A DNA stretch of 64,000 nucleotides, from positions 186,001 to 250,000 of the forward strand of contig VMER01000001.1 of NCBI GenBank assembly GCA_007375645.1. The letters are read 5' to 3'. Within the stretch, counting starts at the first letter, position 1. Each line of letters starts with the position of its first letter. The notes beneath the pieces were generated by a model, which was given only the letters and a program-made list of their open reading frames with translations, ran no database searches and was not told the DNA's origin. Positions 8,240 through 16,599 of the stretch are shown here, in pieces. This DNA comes from Parcubacteria group bacterium LiPW_15. Its GTDB lineage: Bacteria > Patescibacteria > Paceibacteria > UBA6257 > 2-01-FULL-56-20. The translations under genes and the position numbers were made by a program.

Positions 8240-8341
8240 ACAGCATAAACCAGATTTGAGAATAAGGCATATGGAACGCGAGCTATATCCTGTAAGATTC
8301 TCATAACCCCTCCGTCAATATATATGAAGGGATACTCCAAT

Positions 8342-8854
8342 ATGGACGCGAATAACGCCCAAAAAAACTTTTTGAAAGGCTACGACGACTATTCGGCGGA
8401 TCTTTTACGCCATGCCGTTATTAAGACCAGCAATGAGGAATTGGCGAAGGACCTGGTTTCGGAAACGTTCCTGAAGACCTGGGAATTCGTCCAAAAAGAG
8501 AAGGTTAAAAATATGAGGGCTCTGCTTTATAAAATATTAAATAATCTCATAATCGATCACTACCGCGCCAAAAAACCGTTTATCTCGCTCGAAGACATGC
8601 CGGAATCGGAGGAACCGGCGGACAGAACCGATCTTCAGGCGGGACTCGAAGTGAAGCTGGCCGCAGAAACCGCGAGGGGGTATCTCGCGCTCCTTCCGGC
8701 AGATTACCGGGAAATATTCAACTACAGGTTCATAGACGGGCTTTCGACCGGCGAGATAAAGAAGCTTACCGGTAAGACTTTGACCAACATTTACGTCATC
8801 ATCCACAGAGGGACAAAAATCCTCAAAGAAAAGCTGCAACACCATGAAATCTAA
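8342..8854 (+). CDS. Second ECF-type sigma factor
   Basis: 170 residues from ATG 8342; an in-frame ATG at 8324 is also possible, but GAAGGGA lies between the two. Region 2 shows ELAKDLVSETFLKTW and ALLYKILNNLIIDHYR. Region 4 shows LPADYREIFNYRFIDGLSTGEIKKLTGKT. The gene overlaps the next by 11 bp, and that in turn overlaps the third by 4 bp. This makes a compact sigma / DUF5667 / secreted-protein operon that parallels the sigma operon at 1000-2495. Confidence 0.9.
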   Translation: MDANNAQKNFLKGYDDYSADLLRHAVIKTSNEELAKDLVSETFLKTWEFVQKEKVKNMRALLYKILNNLIIDHYRAKKPFISLEDMPESEEPADRTDLQAGLEVKLAAETARGYLALLPADYREIFNYRFIDGLSTGEIKKLTGKTLTNIYVIIHRGTKILKEKLQHHEI

Positions 8855-9803
8855 GGAGGTTAAAAAAATATTTTCCGAATTCAAAAATATCCCCGTGGAT
8901 CGGGAGTTTTTGCACGAGCTTAGAGGAAAACTGGAGATTCAAACCGCGTTTGATGTCCGGGAGGCCGGCAAACTGCCTGGTTTTAGTTTTAAACGCATCG
9001 CCTCCGCCGTTACCCTCGCCTCGTTGCTTTTGGGCAGCACCGGCACGGTTTTTGCCTCCCAAGCCAGTCTCCCCGGAGAAACTCTGTATCCGGTTAAAAA
9101 ACTGGTGGAAAATGTCCGCCTTGCCGCCGCTATAGACCAAAAAACCAAAGCGGATATCCGACTCGGCATCGCCGAAGAGAGACTTACGGAGATCAATGCC
9201 CTTCTTGCCGAAAAGCAAGTCCAAAATTCTTCTTCCTCATCCGCCCTCGAAAATAATATCGAAGAAGCCGCAAAAGATTTTGACTCCCAACTCAAAGAGA
9301 TTTCCCGAAATGCCGAAGAGCTTGAGCGCGCCGGAAAGATCGAGAAAGCTTTGCGAATAAATACCGATCTTTATTTTTTCGGAAAAAATTATAAAAAGCT
9401 GATCGAAAAGAACAAAGAAGATTCTTCGAAGCCGATCAAAGTTCGCTTGGAAGGTTCTTCCCGGGAAAACGACAGAGCCACCGAAAATGCGAAGGAACGC
9501 ATGGAGCATCTCAAAAAAGATAACGACAAAAAAAGCGACTCCGAAGACGGCGAAGGCACTTCTTCAACTTCCGTTCAAATCTCAGGCCAAGCTACCATAT
9601 CCAACAGTTATAATATAAGGGACGAAAAGAAGGCGCCGGATCCATTTATCTGGGTCCCGCCCAAAAATGACTCCCAAGGAAAGGTCGATTCGAATCCGGA
9701 AAACCGAATTTCCGAAAACGAAGAGGAAAATCCGGAAAACCGGAGAGAGCCAGAAAAACAACCAAGAGAAACTAATTCGTTCCAAATTAAAATAAACCTA
9801 TGA
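8844..9803 (+). CDS. DUF5667-domain membrane protein, likely partner of the ECF sigma factor
   Basis: 319 residues. A cytoplasmic N-terminus (about 1-48) is followed by a membrane segment (about residues 49-70). An external DUF5667-type helical region has its hallmark LPGETLYPVKKLVENVRL and a following series of acidic helices up to about residue 200. The C-terminal third is Glu/Asp/Ser-rich and probably disordered. The N-terminal cytoplasmic tail, the single span and the 11-bp overlap with the sigma gene fit a membrane regulator that holds or releases the sigma factor. This is inferred from arrangement. Confidence 0.75.
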   Translation: MKSKEVKKIFSEFKNIPVDREFLHELRGKLEIQTAFDVREAGKLPGFSFKRIASAVTLASLLLGSTGTVFASQASLPGETLYPVKKLVENVRLAAAIDQKTKADIRLGIAEERLTEINALLAEKQVQNSSSSSALENNIEEAAKDFDSQLKEISRNAEELERAGKIEKALRINTDLYFFGKNYKKLIEKNKEDSSKPIKVRLEGSSRENDRATENAKERMEHLKKDNDKKSDSEDGEGTSSTSVQISGQATISNSYNIRDEKKAPDPFIWVPPKNDSQGKVDSNPENRISENEEENPENRREPEKQPRETNSFQIKINL

Positions 9804-10672
9804 CAAAAAAACTCAAATACGCATCCGTGATCTTTGCCATTCTTACCATTTCCCTCGGCGCGATGAACGCCAAAGCGGACAACGATGACAACGGAAAAGA
9901 CGACAATGGGAAAAAGAATTTCCCGGCCGGCATAACCAAACAGATACAGGCCTTTGACATCAACAAACTGCTTTCGAACGTTAAAATCTCCGATGATGAT
10001 CTGAAAAGCAAACCTGCTTCTTTGACCATCAATCCGAACGGAGAATTCAAGCTCAATGGCGGTGTTGTTGTGACCATTCCGGCTGCAGGCAACCCTTCGT
10101 TTACCGTAAAATCCTGGGGAATCACTTTTGCGGTGAATTATTCCACCCTAACCAATCTTCGGACGCAAAACGGAGCGATGCTTATCACCGAATTGCATGT
10201 TGGCGACATTGTGAATATCCAGGGCAAGATCGACGCTAATGGAGTTGTTCTCGCCACGCGCGTGGAAAATCTCTCGATTGCTTCCAGCGAGCAAAATGTC
10301 CAGCTGCGCAATCAGATAAATGCGCTCATCGAAAGGCTTAACCTCCTTCTCGGCAAAGCCGGTTTGCCGCCGATCGCAACTCCGACCGCCACCCAAGCGA
10401 TGGTTGTCCCGACCCTGGCTTCTGTCTCCCCCGCCTCTACCACGTTCGGTAGCGCCGGCTTTACCCTGACTCTCACCGGTACAAACTTCACCAGCGCTTC
10501 TATTGCCAAATGGGCGGGCACCGCGCTTACGACAACGTTTGTATCCCAGACCCAATTGAATGCCGCAGTTCCGGCCGCAAATGTTGCGACGACCACGAAT
10601 GTGCTCATCACCGTGTTTAATCCGGGTACTTACGGAGGAACCTCGAACGCCCTACCGTTCTCCGTTCAATAA
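9800..10672 (+). CDS. Secreted protein with DUF5666-like and IPT/TIG-like domains
   Basis: 290 residues with a signal peptide (residues 1-26, ending AMNAKA). An Asp/Lys-rich spacer is followed by a DUF5666-like barrel at about residues 80-160 (LHVGDIVNIQGKIDANGVV). After a short helix comes a C-terminal immunoglobulin-like IPT/TIG domain at about residues 205-290 (VSPASTTFGSAGFTLTLTGTNFTSA). It is surface exposed and may bind a ligand or another cell. Its 4-bp overlap with the DUF5667 gene makes it the output gene of the sigma operon. Confidence 0.75.
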   Translation: MTKKLKYASVIFAILTISLGAMNAKADNDDNGKDDNGKKNFPAGITKQIQAFDINKLLSNVKISDDDLKSKPASLTINPNGEFKLNGGVVVTIPAAGNPSFTVKSWGITFAVNYSTLTNLRTQNGAMLITELHVGDIVNIQGKIDANGVVLATRVENLSIASSEQNVQLRNQINALIERLNLLLGKAGLPPIATPTATQAMVVPTLASVSPASTTFGSAGFTLTLTGTNFTSASIAKWAGTALTTTFVSQTQLNAAVPAANVATTTNVLITVFNPGTYGGTSNALPFSVQ

Positions 10673-10687
10673 AAATCTCTTGTTTTT

Positions 10688-10725
10688 CCCCACCCTAAAC
10701 GCATTAGCGTCGGGTGGGTTTTTTG
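10688..10725 (+). terminator. Terminator of the second sigma operon
   Basis: CCCACCC pairs with GGGTGGG around a 16-nt loop and is followed by six Ts. Confidence 0.85.
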
Positions 10726-10770
10726 TTTGCAGGGTTTTCATTTGCGCAAAAAACTCTTATGCTTGTATCT

Positions 10771-11892
10771 ATGAAACGACTATTCGTGGATTTTTGCGGC
10801 GTTGTTTACCGGGCATTGCGTCCCGTTCTTTTTCTCACGAACTCCGAGACAATCCATGAATTTTTGGTGAACTTTGGCGGGGTTTTGGGCGCCATCCCGC
10901 CGGTCAGATGTATCTTCTATTCTTTATGGGTAAAAGAGAGCCAGACGCTTGCTCAAAACATCCTGGGGATTGAGTTTAGGAACCCAATCGGACTTGCCAC
11001 GGGCTTCGATTATAAGGCCAAATTAACCCGAATTTTGCCATTTATTGGCTTCGGATTCGGAACTGTGGGGACTATCACCAATAACCCTTATGAGGGCAAT
11101 CCCCGTCCGATGCTCGGCCGTTTAGTTAAATCCCGCGCACTCCTCGTAAACAAAGGTTTTAAAAATGACGGTATTGACGCAGTAGTCAAAAAATTCAAAA
11201 ACACGGAAACTTTTTATCCCGTCGGACTTTCCATCGGTAAAACCAATTCCAAAGAAACCGCGACCCAGGAAGCAGCCATCGCCGACATTATCGCCGCTTT
11301 TAAAAAAGCGGAGGCCGCAGATCTTCCTTTTGCCTACTACGAACTGAATATCAGCTGTCCGAATCTTTTTGGAAACGTAAGTTTTTATCCACCGGGAAAT
11401 CTAGAGGCGCTTCTTTTGGCAGTTGCGGACCTTAATCTTAAAAAACCACTGTTCATAAAAATGCCGATCACCGAATCCGACGAAGATGTGATGAAAATGT
11501 TTGAGGTCATTCACTCCTTCAGGGTGGATGGCGTAATATTCGGGAATCTCCAAAAAGACCGATCACACCCGGATCTGCTGCCGGAAGAAGTGGCGCTTCA
11601 CGGCAAAGGAAACTTCAGCGGCAAGCCGACCGAAAAACGTTCCAACGAGTTGATAAAATTGGCTTATAAAACTTTCGGTAAAAAATTGATTATCATCGGT
11701 TGTGGAGGGGTTTTCTCCGCCGAAGATGCTTATACAAAAATCAAAAATGGAGCCTCTCTGGTCCAGCTCATAACAGGTTTGATATTCATGGGTCCTCAGC
11801 TTGCCGCGCAGATAAACCTGCAACTCCCAAGACTTCTTAAAAAAGACGGATTTAAAAATATAAGCGAAGCGATAGGCGCGGGAGTGAAATAA
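10771..11892 (+). CDS. pyrD: Dihydroorotate dehydrogenase, class 2-like architecture
   Basis: 373 residues from ATG 10771; in-frame ATGs at 10759 and 10714 are less likely. The N-terminal helical extension (about residues 1-60) before the barrel is typical of membrane-bound, quinone-using class 2 enzymes. Conserved parts include NPIGLATGFD, GFGTVGTIT and GCGGVFSAEDAY. In the catalytic loop the residue at position 196 is Cys (NISCPN), where class 2 enzymes normally have Ser; Cys is the base in class 1. It oxidises dihydroorotate to orotate in pyrimidine synthesis. No other pyr gene is present in the window. Confidence 0.9.
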   Translation: MKRLFVDFCGVVYRALRPVLFLTNSETIHEFLVNFGGVLGAIPPVRCIFYSLWVKESQTLAQNILGIEFRNPIGLATGFDYKAKLTRILPFIGFGFGTVGTITNNPYEGNPRPMLGRLVKSRALLVNKGFKNDGIDAVVKKFKNTETFYPVGLSIGKTNSKETATQEAAIADIIAAFKKAEAADLPFAYYELNISCPNLFGNVSFYPPGNLEALLLAVADLNLKKPLFIKMPITESDEDVMKMFEVIHSFRVDGVIFGNLQKDRSHPDLLPEEVALHGKGNFSGKPTEKRSNELIKLAYKTFGKKLIIIGCGGVFSAEDAYTKIKNGASLVQLITGLIFMGPQLAAQINLQLPRLLKKDGFKNISEAIGAGVK

Positions 11893-11940
11893 AAAAGAAC
11901 CCGCCCCGCCGCAGCCGAGGCTGCGCGCGAAAACGGGTTC
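11893..11940 (-). terminator. Terminator of the 62-residue cassette gene
   Basis: On the minus strand GAACCCG pairs with CGGGTTC around an inner GCAGCC/GGCTGC hairpin, followed by six Ts. Confidence 0.85.
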
Positions 11941-11948
11941 GAGAGGGG

Positions 11949-12137
11949 TCAGGCGAGAAGCTTCGGAAAGGCGTTGCAGATGTGACTCCACAGAGCCCTG
12001 AATCGGATCTCCCGTTCATAGCAGGCCTGTGTTTCGGTCTGTTCCCGACAGAGATCGCACTTCCCCGACTCGTGACGACCGTTGATGTAGTCGTGGCCAG
12101 AGAGTACGAACTTCTCGGGCTTGTCGTCTCGCTTCAT
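11949..12137 (-). CDS. Small Cys-rich orphan protein of a GC-rich cassette
   Basis: 62 residues with Cys-X2-Cys (CDLC), a further Cys in TQACYER and another in SHICNAF, together with several His, so metal binding is possible. The start is set by TAGGAGGACGGT before the ATG. A consensus promoter (-35 12182-12187, -10 12159-12164) and a private terminator frame it. No homologous family is recognised. Codon use is GC-biased like the other cassettes. Confidence 0.65.
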   Translation of the reverse strand: MKRDDKPEKFVLSGHDYINGRHESGKCDLCREQTETQACYEREIRFRALWSHICNAFPKLLA

Positions 12138-12158
12138 ACCGTCCTCCTACCGCCAGAG

Positions 12159-12187
12159 ATATTACCACAATATTTTGGAAAAGTCAA
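12159..12187 (-). promoter_or_regulatory. Promoter of the 62-residue cassette gene
   Basis: TTGACT, 17-bp spacer, TAATAT on the minus strand, with the expected start near 12152. Confidence 0.8.
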
Positions 12188-12201
12188 TCAATGCTTCAAA
12201 C

Positions 12202-12229
12202 AAAAAACACCCTTTCGGGTGTTTTTTGT
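12202..12229 (-). terminator. Bidirectional terminator downstream of the SIMPL gene
   Basis: ACACCC-TTTC-GGGTGT has an A-run before it and a T-run after it, so it can act on both strands. Confidence 0.85.
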
Positions 12230-12234
12230 TTAGG

Positions 12235-12960
12235 CTACTTGATTGTGTAAGCGGCTCGCACGGTCACCATCACATCTTTGTCGATCTTAGAAGTATCGTA
12301 GCTTCCATAGTCCATCACATCCTGCGAACCGACGGACAATACTTGCACCGGGCCCATACTCGCGGACTTTAAGGGGCCTACCTTCGCTCCTCCGCTCTCC
12401 ACAATAGACTTGGCTCTCGCTTCCGCGTCCTTCATCGCTTCCGCAAGGAGCGAAACGCGCAGTTCGGAAAGTTTGGAATAATAATATTCAAGATTCTGAG
12501 TGGAGAATATTACGCCCTGATCGATGAGTCCCTGAATATTTTTGGCGATATCGGTTATCTTTTGGACATCGGAAGACTTTACCTCCACGGTTTGATTTAA
12601 GTTGTATTCCTTGGGAGTGCTTGCGCCTTTGTCGTAGTAATAGTTCTGGCCCATGAAGACCGTAGAAATATTAATTTCGGAATCGGCAATGCCTTTTTCT
12701 TGCAAGAATTTGATGACAATTGCCTGGTCTTTAGCCATTTGCGCATAGCCGGATTTAAGGTCCTGCTGTAAAACAGTTCTCGAGAACCCGGACATCCATT
12801 TCACCGAATCGGAAACAACCTGTTTCCTGGCCGAACCGGTCACGGAAAGCGAGTTATCCAACTGTCTAGCGGAATAGAACGAGTATGAGAAAACGGCGAA
12901 AGCAATGATTATGCTTAGGCCTAAAATCCAAGCGAAGGATTTTGGAAATTTAGTTTCCAT
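12235..12960 (-). CDS. SIMPL (DUF541) domain protein, membrane anchored
   Basis: 241 residues with one N-terminal membrane span (about 11-30) and an exported SIMPL/DUF541 domain covering the remainder. Typical features are the opening SLSVTGSARKQVVSDSVKW and the C-terminal SLLAEAMKDAEARAKSIVESGGAKVG. The family is oligomeric and linked to periplasmic or surface stress functions in other bacteria; its molecular role is unclear. It is a single-gene unit ending in a bidirectional terminator. Confidence 0.85.
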   Translation of the reverse strand: METKFPKSFAWILGLSIIIAFAVFSYSFYSARQLDNSLSVTGSARKQVVSDSVKWMSGFSRTVLQQDLKSGYAQMAKDQAIVIKFLQEKGIADSEINISTVFMGQNYYYDKGASTPKEYNLNQTVEVKSSDVQKITDIAKNIQGLIDQGVIFSTQNLEYYYSKLSELRVSLLAEAMKDAEARAKSIVESGGAKVGPLKSASMGPVQVLSVGSQDVMDYGSYDTSKIDKDVMVTVRAAYTIK

Positions 12961-12992
12961 GCGATTTTAATGTTTTATTATTCCTATTTTAT

Positions 12993-13073
12993 CTATCCCC
13001 TATACCTTCCCGACGCTTTCTTTCCCGCCTTTTTGGCGTGCTTTTTCTTAGCCATTTTTTTCTTTTTGTTCAT
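12993..13073 (-). CDS. Tiny Lys-rich basic protein
   Basis: A 26-codon frame (start ATG 13071-13073; a second in-frame ATG gives 20 residues) encodes a peptide with 13 Lys and 2 Arg, containing KKKHAKKAGKKASGRYRG. Such composition occurs in nucleic-acid-binding tails and in very small ribosomal proteins, but no family can be named. No clear Shine-Dalgarno sequence is present. The start codon lies on the edge of a 15-bp inverted repeat. Confidence 0.4.
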   Translation of the reverse strand: MNKKKKMAKKKHAKKAGKKASGRYRG

Positions 13074-13182
13074 CCCGTTAGAAAATTAAAAACGACGTTT
13101 TAGTTGATGATTAATAATGGTTGAGCGAACTTGGTTGTAGTTTTTATACTATAGCTTACATTTGTTAAATTTTCTAACGGGA
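13073..13182. repeat. 15-bp perfect inverted repeat around an 80-bp AT-rich loop
   Basis: TCCCGTTAGAAAATT at 13073-13087 is matched by its exact reverse complement at 13168-13182. The space between holds no gene. The left arm touches the start codon of the Lys-rich ORF. Such terminally repeated small segments can be relics of miniature elements. Confidence 0.6.
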
Positions 13183-13273
13183 TTAATCCCTCTTGCTGAA
13201 ATTTAACAATCTTAGCAATCAATTTTTGATCGACTTAATTCTACTACAGGATTCATCCCCCAATTATAGCAAA

Positions 13274-14491
13274 CTATCTGGTAGCATTGTATATCGTCGT
13301 AATTTCCGCCGAAGAAAGTGCTCGCTTGTAAATGCGAATCTCATCGATAAGTCCATTAAAATAATAAGGGCTGTTGTAGCGGCCAATATGCGAATAAGTG
13401 GATTGAATACTCCCAATGTTCGGAACATTTGTCGACTTGGTATTTCCAATTCCATCGATATATATCGAAAGATTGTGACCAACGCCGTCCAGGACGCCGC
13501 AAACATGGTGCCAGACGGACCCGGTAAAACCAGTGGTGGAGATGTTATCGTTTTGTACTTGATTTCCAGCCATAAAAAATATCGTTCCACTAGGAACTTC
13601 GTAGCCAAGAATAAAATTATCTCTATATCCGGTTGAAGCATAGTCCGTCACGATACCTCCATACTGCTTCCATGTTGTTTTATTCGCCCAGGCGCAAACC
13701 GTAAATTGACTCGTTCCAAGAGCCGGATCGTTTATATTCACCAAATCGGTAGTCCCGTTGAAACTTCTCGCATTCCCGATTTTTCCAGCTACAACCGTCG
13801 TTCCGCTCGCTGTTCCGGAACCGCCATACCCGCTTGAATCCGCCGCGGTTGTCCCGCTCCCTTCATCAAACTTCCAGTAGCCCACCAGTCCTCCCACAAA
13901 AGGAGCTAGGTTGGTATTGTTTCCGGTTACATATATTGATGGGTCAGCTGAATTTGATTTTGCCGCCTCGGGTAAATATTTTTGGGATTCAAATTTAGAT
14001 GACAGCTGGAAAGAACCGCCAGATACATATGTATAGTAGTTTCTGGAACTCGTGGTATTCACCGGATCCACAGGCAAAGAGGAGAGAGGTGAACCAAAGG
14101 AGATATTGGAGAAATTAACTGGTATCCAGCCTCTGCCATTGGAGAGCTTGGTAGAAGTGGAAGTTACACAGTTGTAGGACCAGCCGGAAGGAAGAGTGGG
14201 TAATCCAAGGTTAGCGCAGGTAGAAGTAGTGTCTGGGATAGAGACATAGACCACAGAGCTCGTACCCATGAAGCCTCCGGTTACATCTGCCGAGTAGGCG
14301 GCTAGAGCGGTATTGAGGGTAGAGAGATCAGAGAGTCTATTGGAGTCTCTGGCTTGTTTGAGGAGTTCAGAGGGGTTCAGGGTCATGATGACTACGACCG
14401 AAAGGATGGCTACGATGGCCAGGGTGACCAGGAGTTCGATGAGGGTGAAGGAGGACCTATGATTTAGTTTCGAAAATTTAGAGTCGGGCAT
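13274..14491 (-). CDS. Type IV pilin-like protein fused to a LamG/ConA-like domain
   Basis: 405 residues. The N-terminus is a class III prepilin signal followed by the hydrophobic helix FTLIELLVTLAIVAILSVVV, then a helix and a pilin-like middle (to about residue 195). Residues about 210-405 are a LamG-like jelly roll opening with GLVGYWKFDEGSGTTAADSSG and closing with YFNGLIDEIRIYKRALSSAEI. Such fusions display a carbohydrate- or ligand-binding domain on a pilus-like fibre. The residue before the cleavage point is Ser (SS/FTLIE), not the usual Gly. It is followed by a small membrane protein on the upstream side; no pilus machinery gene is in the window. Confidence 0.85.
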   Translation of the reverse strand: MPDSKFSKLNHRSSFTLIELLVTLAIVAILSVVVIMTLNPSELLKQARDSNRLSDLSTLNTALAAYSADVTGGFMGTSSVVYVSIPDTTSTCANLGLPTLPSGWSYNCVTSTSTKLSNGRGWIPVNFSNISFGSPLSSLPVDPVNTTSSRNYYTYVSGGSFQLSSKFESQKYLPEAAKSNSADPSIYVTGNNTNLAPFVGGLVGYWKFDEGSGTTAADSSGYGGSGTASGTTVVAGKIGNARSFNGTTDLVNINDPALGTSQFTVCAWANKTTWKQYGGIVTDYASTGYRDNFILGYEVPSGTIFFMAGNQVQNDNISTTGFTGSVWHHVCGVLDGVGHNLSIYIDGIGNTKSTNVPNIGSIQSTYSHIGRYNSPYYFNGLIDEIRIYKRALSSAEITTIYNATR

Positions 14492-14535
14492 TAAGGTTTG
14501 GTCTCCATATGGAGACCAGGGAAAAACAATCTGCG

Positions 14536-15051
14536 TTATTTTAATTTTCGATTTATGTATTCGAATTCCCAGATGCCGTTCGACATCTTTTTAAGGCCAA
14601 GATCGGCAGGCGAAGTCATTTTAAATTCGGAGCCACTAACATCGGCGCCTCTCGCCAAAACTTCCGCGGCCCGAAGTTCTTCCACAAACGCCAATATCTC
14701 TTTTTCCGAAACTCCGTCAAAACGGGTGAGCTCTGCGGTACGACGTTCGGGGATAAAATAAGTGCTCAAAACCGGAAAATCCCTGCTTTCCAAAAATTCA
14801 TAGTAAAGATAAATGGTCTCCGCAGGGGTTTTCCCGCCGAAAATACCGGCGCTCTGCCGTTCATATAATCTCCGTTGAACATCCTTTAAAACCAACTTCA
14901 TTTCATCAAGTTGCGCGTCTCTATAGCCAGATTGGATCTCATATACTCCATATGCCACCGCACCGACAAAAACTATCGCGCCGAACAAAATTCCGACTCC
15001 TTTCAATACATTTTTCCAGGAGAATTTATTCCGAGAGATGCTTTTCTTCAT
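14536..15051 (-). CDS. Membrane-anchored protein of unknown function
   Basis: 171 residues with one membrane span (about residues 17-38) and an external or cytoplasmic region of mixed helices. Residues 75-95 (TPAETIYLYYEFLESRDFPVLSTYF) resemble the start of DUF4878-type domains, which also begin with a short helix that positions a substrate cleft, but this is only a resemblance. The gene precedes the pilin-LamG gene by about 45 bp on the same strand and may share its transcript. Confidence 0.55.
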   Translation of the reverse strand: MKKSISRNKFSWKNVLKGVGILFGAIVFVGAVAYGVYEIQSGYRDAQLDEMKLVLKDVQRRLYERQSAGIFGGKTPAETIYLYYEFLESRDFPVLSTYFIPERRTAELTRFDGVSEKEILAFVEELRAAEVLARGADVSGSEFKMTSPADLGLKKMSNGIWEFEYINRKLK

Positions 15052-15121
15052 ATTTAAAGTATAGCAAAAAACGCCGTCTTTACTGAATTTTTTGGCTCCA
15101 CAACCACGACGGACTCCCTTT

Positions 15122-16354
15122 TTATAATCTCCCGACGTCGCGGATGGTGATGAGAATCATTAAAGCGATAAGCGCCAGAAATCCCGCGGCGTTTATATAT
15201 CCTTCCACGGTTTTATTGACCGGAGAGCCTTTAACTTTCTCGATCATAAGGAGTAGGAACCGCCCGCCGTCCAAAGCCGGAAATGGCAGAAGATTCATCA
15301 CCGCGAGATTCAAGGATATAAGCGCCAAAAGTTGGAAGAAATAAAGAATGCCTAGTTTTCCGGTTTGAGTGGCGATAGAAACTATACCCACCGGACCAAC
15401 CACGTCCCGCGGAACTTGGCCGTGAACAAAAATGCTCTTCATCATTCCCCAAAAAGCCAGGCCGGTATCTTTGATGATACTGAGAGAGGCAGTGAATCCC
15501 GTGCCGATGGCGGAGAAAAATCCCTGTTTTTCCACTCCCCCGTCGCCCAGATAGATTCCCAGTGCGCCCTTGCCCGTGCCAGGGTTTATCCTCGGCGTGG
15601 TTTTAATCGTCAGGTCCTTTCCCTCGCGGAAAATATTTAAAGTGATTTCCTTGCCTTTGTTCGCGTTAACGAACTCAATGAATTCTTTACTGCTATTAAA
15701 ATTATTGATTATGTCTCCGGCCATTATGCCGACCGTTTCGGCAGGACTTCCGGGCTCAATTCCTCCGACCACAACCTTGGGCGGAATACCAACCATAAAA
15801 ACAGAAGAGATTAAGAGCCAGCCCAAAACAAAGTTCGCGATAACTCCCGCGAGCATCACAAGCGAACGCTTCCAAATCGGTTTATCGGTAAAAAGATTCT
15901 TCTCCCTAGGCAACGTCGAAGCGTCCTCCATATGCTTGCCCTCCGAAGCCTCGGCGAAGGAGGGATCATTCTCGCCGGCAATGCGCACGAATCCGCCGAA
16001 AGGCAGAAGGTTTATGGAGTAAACCGTGCCCCCGTTAAAACCATCCAAATACTCCTCGGTCTTTTCTTTTCGCCAAAAGAAACGCCAAACCTTTTCTTTT
16101 TTTAGAATATCGATTTCTTTAAGCTTCTCTTCCACAAATAACACTCCGCTTTCTTCGCCCGCGCTCGTTTGAACGTCTTCCTCTATCGGAACTAGGACTT
16201 TGCCTTTATAGCGCCTTATTCCAAAAAGCCTGGGCGGGAAACCGAACCCGAATTCGTGGACCTTCATTCCGCTTAGCTTCGCAACCAAAAAATGGCCCGC
16301 TTCGTGGCCCAAAATTAAAAGAGACAAGCCGATTATTACCAAAACAATTATCAT
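15122..16354 (-). CDS. rseP: Site-2 intramembrane protease RseP with PDZ domain
   Basis: 410 residues. The zinc-binding HEAGH is at residues 17-21 in the first membrane helix. A PDZ domain occupies roughly residues 190-270 (GGIEPGSPAETVGIMAGDII), and the second metal motif LDGGRF lies near residue 365. It cleaves membrane-embedded regulators such as anti-sigma factors, so the two ECF systems in this window are possible clients. An in-frame palindromic insertion adds DPSFAEASEGK in a loop near residue 135. A TATAAT box lies 10 nt before the ATG. The first 20 codons have a diverged copy at 17644-17702. Confidence 0.93.
   Translation of the reverse strand: MIIVLVIIGLSLLILGHEAGHFLVAKLSGMKVHEFGFGFPPRLFGIRRYKGKVLVPIEEDVQTSAGEESGVLFVEEKLKEIDILKKEKVWRFFWRKEKTEEYLDGFNGGTVYSINLLPFGGFVRIAGENDPSFAEASEGKHMEDASTLPREKNLFTDKPIWKRSLVMLAGVIANFVLGWLLISSVFMVGIPPKVVVGGIEPGSPAETVGIMAGDIINNFNSSKEFIEFVNANKGKEITLNIFREGKDLTIKTTPRINPGTGKGALGIYLGDGGVEKQGFFSAIGTGFTASLSIIKDTGLAFWGMMKSIFVHGQVPRDVVGPVGIVSIATQTGKLGILYFFQLLALISLNLAVMNLLPFPALDGGRFLLLMIEKVKGSPVNKTVEGYINAAGFLALIALMILITIRDVGRL
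15939..15964. repeat. 26-bp palindromic element inserted in rseP
   Basis: It starts CCCTCC and ends GGAGGG. The same element, 24 of 26 bases identical but in the opposite orientation, lies in mnmA at 31534-31559. The reading frame is preserved in both. Confidence 0.8.
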
Positions 16355-16364
16355 GTCGCCTTAC

Positions 16365-16370
16365 ATTATA
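16365..16370 (-). promoter_or_regulatory. -10 box of rseP
   Basis: TATAAT on the minus strand lies 10 nt before the rseP start codon, leaving a leader of about 3 nt. Confidence 0.5.
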
Positions 16371-16380
16371 CCCTAATAAA

Positions 16381-16580
16381 AAGAATAAGGCCCACCTTTC
16401 GGTGGGCCAGTGGAAGCTCTTTCTTCTCGCCTAACGGCGTGGGGAGAGCATCCTATCTAATCTACTCCTGGCTGTACCCCGTAAACCAGTTTCGGAAAAA
16501 GGGCAAAACAAGAAACGTAACTGTAACGTAAAAGTAAATATAACCATGAACAGTCTACACCTAAAGTAGATATTTGTCAA
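16381..16580 (-). ncRNA. Putative structured small RNA H with its promoter
   Basis: Minus-strand TTGACA (16575-16580), 17-bp spacer and TAGACT (16552-16557) predict a start near 16545. The transcript would be about 165 nt, ending in the terminator GGCCCACC-GAAA-GGTGGGCC at 16391-16410 and Ts. Inside, GCTCT pairs with AGAGC around a GCC/GGC hairpin. A 38-codon frame lies within it but has no Shine-Dalgarno sequence. It fills the gene-free gap between the GNAT gene and rseP. Family unknown. Confidence 0.55.
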
Positions 16581-16599
16581 CGGCACTGAACCGATTAAA

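Noticed and set aside
16381..16545. 38-codon ORF in small RNA H
   Set aside because: No Shine-Dalgarno sequence and composition driven by AT-rich leader; RNA structure explains the region better.
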